A stretch of 21,381 nt of DNA. Source: Lachnospiraceae bacterium (GTDB lineage: Bacteria > Bacillota > Clostridia > Lachnospirales > Lachnospiraceae). Below are positions 14,613 through 21,381 of the stretch, piece by piece. The notes under the pieces were generated by a model. The model ran no database searches, was not told the DNA's origin, and worked only from the letters and a program-made list of their open reading frames with translations. Numbering within the stretch: position 1 is the stretch's first letter; every line of letters begins with the position of its first letter. The stretch is taken from the NCBI GenBank assembly GCA_009774155.1, contig VSNE01000008.1:1-21381 (forward strand), read 5' to 3'. The position numbers were made by a program, and so were the translations under genes.

Positions 14613-16445
14613 ATGAAGCAAAGGAAGAGAAGTCTGATACGGTGGTTTAAAACCCTTCGTCTGTCTCACAAGATGATGATGGCGGTTGGGCTTCTGTTCT
14701 TCTGCTTCAATTTGGCTGTGCTGCTTCTGATCAGTCATGTGGCGACTGCCACGTTAAAGCAGAAGGCATGTGAACAGCTTCAGGGACAGCTTTCCGTTAC
14801 TCTGTCTGTGATAGAGAGTTCTTTTGGAGATATTACAGATCTGATGATCAATCTGGCGCTGGCCTCCGATCTGGCGGACTACGCCGATCATGGGACAGAA
14901 GAATACGAAGAAAATTATCTGGAAGTAGTGAACGGCGCCAACGAGTCCATGAGTATCCTGCTTCGCGCTAATAACATGATCGATTATGTGGCGCAGCTCC
15001 GGCTGGAAGATGGGAAGTTTCTCTACCATGGAGAACCGCAGATACAGAACGGTTCAGCTTTGGAATATGATATTCGGAATGTTTTTCTGGATAATTATGA
15101 AGCGGCGGAATCTTTCACGGACAGCAGTATTCGATATAATGTGCTGAAAGAACATTATCGGGTGCCGGAACTGAATCTGTTCTATCCAGTGTGCAGAAGA
15201 TATGCGGCCATGGGTGAAGACCCGGTCGCCCTTTTGGTGGTCGGCATCAATACGGAGAAAATGCTTCGCTATGTGGCGGCGAAAAATGAAAACCTTCATA
15301 CCCGTTTCCTGACAGACAGCGGTGTGGTGCTGGTGTCGGAGGAACCGGATCAGATTGGTACGAGAGAAGCGCAGTTTATGCAGTATGAGGGGCAGAAGGG
15401 ACAGTTCGTCAGAGGAGACGGACTTGTGGTCTACCAGTACGGTAAAGAGGGACCATGGGTGGCTGACGGCCGGATCTCCCAGAGTGTGCTGTTTTCTGAT
15501 ATCCGCAGGACGTCATGGCTTCTTTCCCTGGTCATTCTTTTTGCCACGATGCTTTCTATCGTTGTCAGTGCCGTATGCTGCGGACGTTTTTATGCGCCCA
15601 TGCAGGAAATCACCCGCCGCATGCAGCAGGTATCGGAGGGAAAGCTGAATCAGAAGATGCCGTTTTATGAGGAAAAGGATTTTCAGCAGCTTTCTGCAGG
15701 CTTCAATCACATGACGGAAAGCATCCGGAATCTGATCGCGGAAATTCATCAGCAGGAGCAGAAGATGACAGAGATCCGGCTGAATGCACTGCAGAGCCAG
15801 ATCAAGCCGCATTTCCTGTATAACACTCTGGAATGCATCCACTGGCAGGCATTGGCGGAGGGAAATATGGAGGTGTCGGGAATCGTTATGGCGCTCAGCC
15901 GATATTACCGGCTTTGTCTGAGCAAAGGCCAGGATCTGGTGCCGTTGTCTCAGGAGCTGGAGCATACGGGCAGCTATGTCACCATCCAGAATATGCGCTT
16001 TGACAATATTGTACAGATGGAATGCCGGATGGATGAGGGACTTCTGGATCAGATGCTTCCGAAGATTACTCTTCAGCCGCTGGTGGAGAATGCGATCTGC
16101 CATGGTTTTAAGACGGAGGAGGATCATAAAGGGCATATTCTGATCACCGGGCAGAGAATCGGGGAAGATACGCTGCTGACCGTAGAGGATGACGGGGCCG
16201 GTATGACGGAGGAAGAGATCGGCCAGCTGAACCGGACCATTGACGTTCTGATTGACGACGGCAGCTACGGTGTAAAAAATGTGCATCAGCGCATTGCGAT
16301 TCGTTATGGGAAGAGATACGGACTGTACTACCGAAAGAATGAACACGGAGGAATCACAGTGGAGATTCGTCTGCCTGGAACAGGCGGAGAGAAAGAGCCG
16401 GGGGGAGGCGAAGAAGCGTTTGTACAGTATATTGATCGTGGATGA
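14613..16445 (+). CDS. YesM-like sensor histidine kinase
   Basis: This is a membrane sensor kinase of the HPK8/LytS-YesM group, 610 aa. The first membrane segment is at about 21-42, then a large extracellular sensor region (about 43-300, Cache-like in size, not firmly identified), and a second membrane segment at about 302-322. A HAMP linker (about 323-375) leads to the phosphoacceptor motif QSQIKPHFLYNTLE with H400. The ATPase domain has the N-box LQPLVENAICHG (488-499), DDGAGM (526-531) and GVKNVHQRI (553-561). GGAG 10 nt upstream is a modest ribosome site. Its C-terminal codons overlap the response-regulator gene. The likely role is to sense the transported sugar or receptor-bound sugar outside the cell. 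Confidence 0.92.
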   Translation: MKQRKRSLIRWFKTLRLSHKMMMAVGLLFFCFNLAVLLLISHVATATLKQKACEQLQGQLSVTLSVIESSFGDITDLMINLALASDLADYADHGTEEYEENYLEVVNGANESMSILLRANNMIDYVAQLRLEDGKFLYHGEPQIQNGSALEYDIRNVFLDNYEAAESFTDSSIRYNVLKEHYRVPELNLFYPVCRRYAAMGEDPVALLVVGINTEKMLRYVAAKNENLHTRFLTDSGVVLVSEEPDQIGTREAQFMQYEGQKGQFVRGDGLVVYQYGKEGPWVADGRISQSVLFSDIRRTSWLLSLVILFATMLSIVVSAVCCGRFYAPMQEITRRMQQVSEGKLNQKMPFYEEKDFQQLSAGFNHMTESIRNLIAEIHQQEQKMTEIRLNALQSQIKPHFLYNTLECIHWQALAEGNMEVSGIVMALSRYYRLCLSKGQDLVPLSQELEHTGSYVTIQNMRFDNIVQMECRMDEGLLDQMLPKITLQPLVENAICHGFKTEEDHKGHILITGQRIGEDTLLTVEDDGAGMTEEEIGQLNRTIDVLIDDGSYGVKNVHQRIAIRYGKRYGLYYRKNEHGGITVEIRLPGTGGEKEPGGGEEAFVQYIDRG

Positions 16446-17946
16446 TGAACGTTTTATGCGTAACGGCATTGCAAAAGTTCTTCCGTGGGAGAAGCTGGGG
16501 ATTGACCGGGTGGACACGGCAGAGTCGGGAACCAAAGCTCTTAAAAAGATGGAAGCGCATATGCCGGATATTGTGATTACAGACATTGAGATGGATCATA
16601 TGGACGGCCTTCAGCTGATTCGGAGGATGAATCAGATCAATCCCAGACTCCGCATCATCGTGCTCACGGGACATGATGATTTTGACTATGTGCGGGAATG
16701 CTGCCGGATGGAAGTACAGGATTACCTGCTGAAACCGGTGGAGGCGGAGAAGCTGTCGGAAGCAGTTCGCACCCAGGTGGAGGCCCTGGAGAAGTCCGCC
16801 AGAGAAGAGGCGCAAAAGCGGACCATGGACCGGGTCAACGGGCTGGCAGAGCAGATGAAGGTGGAACGGACCTTCCGCACCTTTTTAAAGACAGGTTCCG
16901 GACAGAACGAGATTGAAAGCATTCTCAAAGATTACGGCTGTATGGAGGGGGAACGGTTTCAGGCAGCAGTCATCAGTCCGGAATGTGCGGTGAAAAATGA
17001 GTGGAGCGGCTATTTTGAACTGCTGCATTTGTCGATCAAAAGCGTCTGCATCGAACATATTGAGTACCCGCATGACGGAATTACGTTTCAGGATGAAGGA
17101 GGAATATTTGTGCTTCTTCTCTTCCGGGGCGAATCCCATCCGGACAGCCGGAAGCTTCTGCGGCAGTTGGGAACGATTCTGCAGAATGAGTATGATGTCA
17201 TGCAGAAGGTGAGTCTGGGACGGGAGGTTGACCGGATCAGCGAGATCCCGGAATCTTATCAGGATGCCCTTGGACAGTGTTATGACAAGAGCCGTCCGGG
17301 CGCGGTTCCGGGCATGTCTCAGAATTATCAGCAGGAAATCATCCACAGTCTGGGAGACGCGGAGCGGGTATTGCAGCTGTTTCATTTTTACTGGAAGGAA
17401 CTTCTGGTCAGCCGGATGTCTCCGGAACAGATGCAGAGAGACTGCTTTCATTTGCTGAGTGATGTCTATTATTACTGGCTCCAGGAGGGAGCAAATACGG
17501 CGAGTCAAAATCTGACCGCTCTTCTGATTCAGTTGCAGTCTTCCGACGAGCAGGGAATCTATGAGGCCGGATGCGCATTTCTGGAACAGCTTCTTGCGGA
17601 AAGTCCGCTGAAGGATGACGATGTAATCGGCAGTGTAAAACGGTATATTAACAGTCACCTGGATCATCCGCTGTCTGTCTGTCAGCTGGCAAATCAGTTC
17701 TACCTTTCGGTGGCGTATTTTTCCAAATTGTTTAAGAAAACCACCGGGGTCGGTTGCAACTATTATATTGTATGTCAGAGGATGGAGCGGGCGAAAAAGC
17801 TTCTGCAGACCGCTTCCATCAAAGTAGGAGAGGTCTCGGAGAAAGTCGGCTATAAAGATGTGAACTATTTTTCGCTGACCTTTAAAAAATATACCGGTTG
17901 TTCTCCGGCGGAATATCGTGAGAAACATGCATCCGGTCAAACTTAA
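16420..17946 (+). CDS. YesN-like response regulator with AraC-family DNA-binding domain
   Basis: This is the partner of the YesM-like kinase and the probable transcriptional activator of the locus. From this start (508 aa) the receiver domain begins normally: MYSILIVDDE with acidic D8/D9, phosphoacceptor D55 in ITDIEMDHMDG, T83 in VLTGHDD and K105 in LLKPVE. A long middle region follows, and the last ~110 residues form a two-helix-turn-helix AraC domain (LSVCQLANQFYLSVAYFSKLF, then KVGEVSEKVGYKDVNYFSLTFKK). The frame is open upstream to an ATG at 16279, but that adds 47 unrelated residues. TTG at 16420 fits the domain boundary exactly and has GGGGGAGG (16401-16408) 11 nt upstream. It overlaps the kinase gene by 26 bp. 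Confidence 0.9.
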   Translation: MYSILIVDDERFMRNGIAKVLPWEKLGIDRVDTAESGTKALKKMEAHMPDIVITDIEMDHMDGLQLIRRMNQINPRLRIIVLTGHDDFDYVRECCRMEVQDYLLKPVEAEKLSEAVRTQVEALEKSAREEAQKRTMDRVNGLAEQMKVERTFRTFLKTGSGQNEIESILKDYGCMEGERFQAAVISPECAVKNEWSGYFELLHLSIKSVCIEHIEYPHDGITFQDEGGIFVLLLFRGESHPDSRKLLRQLGTILQNEYDVMQKVSLGREVDRISEIPESYQDALGQCYDKSRPGAVPGMSQNYQQEIIHSLGDAERVLQLFHFYWKELLVSRMSPEQMQRDCFHLLSDVYYYWLQEGANTASQNLTALLIQLQSSDEQGIYEAGCAFLEQLLAESPLKDDDVIGSVKRYINSHLDHPLSVCQLANQFYLSVAYFSKLFKKTTGVGCNYYIVCQRMERAKKLLQTASIKVGEVSEKVGYKDVNYFSLTFKKYTGCSPAEYREKHASGQT

Positions 17947-17966
17947 CAGGAAAGAAGGATAAAAAT

Positions 17967-20015
17967 ATGATCTATTATGTATCTGCGGACGCAGTGCGTT
18001 CCGGGGACGGCAGCAAAGAAAAGCCTTTTTGCTCCATCAGTGAGGCAGCCTGCTGTGCCAGAGCCGGAGACGAGATTCTGGTGGCGCCCGGCATATACCG
18101 GGAAGCAGTGGACCCGGCACAGGGGGGGACTGATGCGCGACACCGGATCACTTACCGTTCGGAAGTAAAAGGGGCGGCGGTGATAACAGGAGCAGAACCG
18201 GTCAGAAACTGGACAAGATATGAAGGAGATGTATGGCTTTCCCGGATTCCGAACAGTGTTTTCGGGGATTACAATCCTTATACGACCTATGTAAGGGGAG
18301 ACTGGTATTTTGCGTCCTCCCCGGTCCATACCGGGGAAGTGTATCTGAACGGGAAGGCCATGTATGAGACCGATTCGCTGGAGAAGGTACTGCATCCGCA
18401 GGTATATGAGGCCTCCTGGGATCCGGCCTATACTCTGCACAAATGGTATACCTGCCAGAAAGGGGAATATACCTTGATCTATGGAAATTTTCAGGGTACC
18501 GATCCCAATGAAGCGCAGGTAGAGATTAATGTGCGCAGAAATTGCTTCTATCCGTCGAAAACCGGTGTGGGATATATCACGCTTTCCGGTTTTGTGATAT
18601 GCCGTGCGGCCACCCAGTGGGCGCCGCCGACGGCATATCAGGAAGGAATGGTCGGCCCGCACTGGTCGAAGGGCTGGATCATCGAGGACTGCGAGATCTC
18701 AGACTCCAGGTGCAGCGGAATTTCTCTGGGCAAATATTTACAGCCGGAAAACGAGAATAAATGGTCCATCCGGTATTATAAAGACGGCACTCAGACCGAG
18801 CGGGACGCCGTCTGCCAGGCGCAGCGGGAAGGATGGACAAAGGAACAGATCGGTTCCCATATCGTTCGCCGGTGCAACATCCACGACTGCGGGCAGACCG
18901 GAATTGTCGGCCATCTGGGCGGCATCTTTTCGGTGATCGAAGACAATCATATTCATCATATCAACAACAAGCAGGATCTGGCAGGGGCTGAGATTGGCGG
19001 GATCAAGATGCACGCGGCCATCGACGTTATCTACCGCAGGAATCATATCCATCATTGCACCCGCGGACTTTGGCTGGACTGGCAGGCACAGGGAACAAGA
19101 GTGACCGGGAATTTGTTCCATGACAATGTACCGCCCAAAGGGACGAAAATTGAGAACGGACTGTCTCTGGGTGAGGACATTTTCGTGGAAGTATCCCACG
19201 GACCGACCCTGATCGACAACAATCTGCTTCTGTCGGATTGTGCCTGCCGCCTGAGCACCCAGGGGCTGGCCTTTGTCCACAATCTGATCGCCGGTTCGTT
19301 TACCTATGTGGGAAAAGGGACGGATAATAACGGGGAAAGGTTCCCGACCCCGCGCTATACGCCGTATCATGTTCCGCACCGCACGGAGGTGGCGGGATTT
19401 ATGACGATCCTTCATGGAGATACTCGATTCTACAATAATATCTTTGTGCAAAGACCTGTTCGGGAGGATCTGGAGGCGTACGCAGAAAACGCAGGGTATG
19501 CAGCGAAGGATCTGTTTCAGTTTGTCTGCGGAACGCTGCCTTATGACGGCTATCCGGATCCGGATACCTATTTTGGCGGATTTTCTGCCGCCAACTCCAT
19601 GGATGGAAACAACCGGGATCAGTATTATGACCATCTGCCGGTCTATACAGGTGGTAATGTCTATTTGAACGGCGCAAGACCGTGTGACACGGAAAAAGAT
19701 GCTTATGTAGACACAGAGCATACAGTGACTCTGGAACTGACAGAAGAAAAGGGCGCTGTGTTCCTGAATACCAATCTGTATCAGTATATACCTGAGCAGG
19801 GGCATCCGGTGATCTCCACGGCTTCTCTGGGCGAGGCCTTTGAGCCGGAACAAAGATTTGAGCATCCGGACGGCTCCCCGATTGTATTCTGGCAGGACTA
19901 TCTGGACAAGAGGCGCGGTCTAGAGGCAGTCAGCGGTCCGTTTGCCTGCCGGGAAGAACGGGTACAGGTCTGGAAACAGGATTTTCATAAAGGAAAATGT
20001 GAAACAAAGGGGTAG
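17967..20015 (+). CDS. GH120 family beta-xylosidase-like enzyme (right-handed beta-helix)
   Basis: This is very likely a retaining exo-acting beta-xylosidase of family GH120, 682 aa. The order of segments matches what I recall of Thermoanaerobacterium saccharolyticum XylC: NFQGTDPNEAQVEINVRR (174-191), SKGWIIED (234-241), IGSHIVRRCNIHDCGQTGIVG (295-315), KMHAAIDV (347-354), GLWLDWQAQGTRV (367-379) and DIFVEVSHGP (404-413). By that alignment D371 is the nucleophile and E408 the acid/base. The spacing between them is 14 residues longer than in XylC. There is no signal peptide, so it acts in the cytoplasm on imported oligosaccharides. AGAAGGA 7 nt upstream supports the ATG, 20 bp after the regulator. 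An arabinosidase or other pentosidase activity remains possible. Confidence 0.87.
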   Translation: MIYYVSADAVRSGDGSKEKPFCSISEAACCARAGDEILVAPGIYREAVDPAQGGTDARHRITYRSEVKGAAVITGAEPVRNWTRYEGDVWLSRIPNSVFGDYNPYTTYVRGDWYFASSPVHTGEVYLNGKAMYETDSLEKVLHPQVYEASWDPAYTLHKWYTCQKGEYTLIYGNFQGTDPNEAQVEINVRRNCFYPSKTGVGYITLSGFVICRAATQWAPPTAYQEGMVGPHWSKGWIIEDCEISDSRCSGISLGKYLQPENENKWSIRYYKDGTQTERDAVCQAQREGWTKEQIGSHIVRRCNIHDCGQTGIVGHLGGIFSVIEDNHIHHINNKQDLAGAEIGGIKMHAAIDVIYRRNHIHHCTRGLWLDWQAQGTRVTGNLFHDNVPPKGTKIENGLSLGEDIFVEVSHGPTLIDNNLLLSDCACRLSTQGLAFVHNLIAGSFTYVGKGTDNNGERFPTPRYTPYHVPHRTEVAGFMTILHGDTRFYNNIFVQRPVREDLEAYAENAGYAAKDLFQFVCGTLPYDGYPDPDTYFGGFSAANSMDGNNRDQYYDHLPVYTGGNVYLNGARPCDTEKDAYVDTEHTVTLELTEEKGAVFLNTNLYQYIPEQGHPVISTASLGEAFEPEQRFEHPDGSPIVFWQDYLDKRRGLEAVSGPFACREERVQVWKQDFHKGKCETKG

Positions 20016-20038
20016 CGGGCAGAGAAAAAGTTAATTGC

Positions 20039-20206
20039 ATGGCAAACAGGCTATTTTTTGGCGGCTTCAAAAAATAAATACAGACACATATTTAGCAAGT
20101 TAATTACACAACTCATTCAAACCTTTTGCAAAGGAAGAAAAGCGAAAAGCAGTAGATGGGTTTCACAACCCCATTGGTGCCTTTCGCAGAAAGGCGGATT
20201 ATAAGA
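20039..20206 (+). promoter_or_regulatory. structured leader between the GH120 and GH5 genes
   Basis: This gap contains several symmetric elements. A perfect 9-bp inverted repeat (TATTTTTTG at 20052-20060 with CAAAAAATA at 20068-20076, 7-nt loop) is first. Hairpins follow at 20123-20135 (CCTTT/AAAGG, loop TGC), at about 20157-20170 (GGGTT/AACCC, loop TCAC) and at 20179-20195 (GCCTTTC/GAAAGGC, loop GCA). The last one includes the only ribosome-site-like sequence of the GH5 gene (AAGGCGG, 20191-20197). AAGTTAATT occurs twice (around 20028-20036 and 20097-20105). No convincing promoter or terminator is present. Confidence 0.45.
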
Positions 20207-21373
20207 ATGGATATCAAAGGCGTCAATCTGGGCAACTGGCTGGTGCTGGAAAAGTGGATGAGTCCGGCGCTTTTTGAGGGAACGACGGCGGAAGATGAAT
20301 ATCATCTTCCGCGGCAGCTTTCAAAGGAAGTCTATGAGGCGCGCATCCGGGTGCATCGAAGCGAATATATATCGGAGCGGGATTTTCTTGCCATCCGGAG
20401 GATGGGGATGAATGCGGTGCGTATTCCGGTTCCGTATTTTATCTTTGGGGACCGTCCGCCCTTTATAGGCTGTATAAAGGAACTGGACCGGGCCTTTGAC
20501 TGGGCGGAAAAGTATAACTTGAAGGTGCTGATTGACCTGCATACCGCGCCGCTTTCCCAGAATGGTTTTGACAACGGGGGGCTCTGCGGCGTATGCAGAT
20601 GGAGCCAGACTCCCGGAGAAGTGGAGTATGTGCTGCAGGTACTGGAAAAACTGTCCGTCCGGTATGGACAAAGAAAAGGGCTTCTTGGCATGGAACCGAT
20701 TAACGAACCGATCACCGAACCCATGTGGAAACGCATGGATGTGCCGTCCCGTTATCCGGCATCGGATCCGGAGCAGGCGGCAGGCAGCGCCCCCAACACC
20801 CTGGAATTTTTGAGAGATTTTTATACGAATGCCTATAACCGGATCCGTCCGCATATGGCAGAAGATTGTTTTGTGGTCTTTCACGACGGATTTCAGATGA
20901 AGGCGTGGAAGGATTTTCTGACCCGTCCTCATTTTCAGAATGTAATGCTGGATACTCATCTGTATTTGATGCTGGCGGAGCAGGACGGCTGCCCACGGAC
21001 CATGGACGGGTATCTTGCTTATATCGAAGAGCACTACGCACAGGACATCCGGGAAGTACAGGAGTATGTGCCGGTCATCTGCGGGGAATGGTGTCTGTTC
21101 AATTCTTATGCGGTGGGTGTGGATACCCGGGGAGGACAGAGTGTGCTAAACGGAATGGAATTTTCCGGAAATAAAGAACGCTTTACCCCAGAACAAAAGA
21201 AAGAAATCTACCGGACACTCGCAAACGCCCTGTTGAGCGCCTGGAGCGTGGGAAGCGGGTATTTTTATTGGAGCTATAAGGTGCTTCTGGATACCTGCGG
21301 CGATCCGAACTGGATTGGCTGGGACAGCTGGGATCTCGGCAGATGCGTGGACGAAGGGTGGGTCCGGGGGTAG
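20207..21373 (+). CDS. GH5 family glycoside hydrolase, exo-beta-1,3-glucanase type
   Basis: This is a retaining beta-glycanase of family GH5, 388 aa, without a signal peptide. The N-terminus GVNLGNWLVLEKWMSPALFEG closely follows the pattern of yeast/fungal exo-beta-1,3-glucanases (GVNLGGWLVLEPWI). So does LHTAPLSQNGFDNGG (111-125). The acid/base is E167 in PINEP and the nucleophile E294 in ICGEW; DTHLY (249-253) and the YFYWSYK segment near the end are also typical. The ATG at 20207 is chosen because the homologous region begins there and AAGGCGG lies 9 nt upstream; an ATG at 20156 would add 17 unconvincing residues. The likely role is intracellular trimming of imported beta-linked oligosaccharides. 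The subfamily and whether the linkage is glucan or xylan are open. Confidence 0.87.
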   Translation: MDIKGVNLGNWLVLEKWMSPALFEGTTAEDEYHLPRQLSKEVYEARIRVHRSEYISERDFLAIRRMGMNAVRIPVPYFIFGDRPPFIGCIKELDRAFDWAEKYNLKVLIDLHTAPLSQNGFDNGGLCGVCRWSQTPGEVEYVLQVLEKLSVRYGQRKGLLGMEPINEPITEPMWKRMDVPSRYPASDPEQAAGSAPNTLEFLRDFYTNAYNRIRPHMAEDCFVVFHDGFQMKAWKDFLTRPHFQNVMLDTHLYLMLAEQDGCPRTMDGYLAYIEEHYAQDIREVQEYVPVICGEWCLFNSYAVGVDTRGGQSVLNGMEFSGNKERFTPEQKKEIYRTLANALLSAWSVGSGYFYWSYKVLLDTCGDPNWIGWDSWDLGRCVDEGWVRG

Positions 21374-21381
21374 AGGACAAA

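Noticed and set aside
16279..16419. N-terminal extension of the response regulator from ATG 16279
   Set aside because: The 47 extra residues are the out-of-frame translation of the kinase C-terminus, and the receiver domain starts at the TTG with a good ribosome site.
18738..19865. Minus-strand open frame of 375 codons opposite the GH120 gene
   Set aside because: It is antisense to a well-supported enzyme, shows no domain, and has no ribosome site or promoter of its own.
20052..20076. Perfect AT-rich inverted repeat considered as a terminator for the GH120 gene
   Set aside because: The stem is almost all A-T with no GC clamp beyond one pair, and no T-tract follows on the + strand, so termination is unlikely.
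20066..20094. TTCAAA-17-TATTTA as a promoter for the GH5 gene
   Set aside because: It matches the -35 consensus at only four and the -10 at only three positions; in AT-rich sequence this is expected by chance.

Overview
The window reads like a chromosomal stretch from an anaerobic Firmicute, most likely a Lachnospiraceae (Clostridia) gut-type bacterium. The protein repertoire supports this: a LivJ-type lipoprotein transporter, the XpaC/TelA pair, a YesM/YesN-type two-component system coupled to a sugar ABC transporter, and a GH120 enzyme. So do the strong AGGAGG-type ribosome sites and near-consensus sigma-A promoters. All well-supported genes lie on the + strand. I see no rRNA, tRNA, CRISPR array or intact mobile element.

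Region 1 (1-7535): a branched-chain amino acid (or similar) ABC importer, livJ-livHMGF, followed in the same direction by xpaC and telA. livJ has its own promoter, a stem-loop at the predicted transcript start, and a terminator behind it. A second promoter with an extended -10 precedes livH. No terminator is visible between livF and xpaC, so livHMGF-xpaC-telA may be one transcript ending at the hairpin after telA.

Region 2 (7536-10956): a two-gene alpha-glucan unit, a cytoplasmic GH13 amylase-like enzyme and glycogen branching enzyme GlgB, with an almost perfect sigma-A promoter in front and a GC-rich terminator behind. No other glycogen genes are present.

Region 3 (10957-11496): a 540-bp gap. 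It holds a minus-strand open frame of 80 codons that looks like genuine protein-coding sequence but has no start codon (probably a decapitated gene remnant). An inverted repeat follows, upstream of the next operon.

Region 4 (11497-21373): a carbohydrate utilisation locus: sugar-binding lipoprotein, two MalF/MalG-type permeases, a YesM-like sensor kinase, a YesN-like AraC-family response regulator, a GH120 beta-xylosidase-like enzyme, and a GH5 enzyme of the exo-beta-1,3-glucanase type. It encodes no ATPase, so the permeases presumably borrow a shared MsmK-type ATPase from elsewhere. Both glycosidases lack signal peptides. The inferred scheme is import of short beta-linked oligosaccharides (probably xylan-derived), sensing by the kinase/regulator, and intracellular cleavage by GH120 and GH5. 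The 190-bp gap before the GH5 gene has several small palindromes, one of which can mask the GH5 ribosome site.
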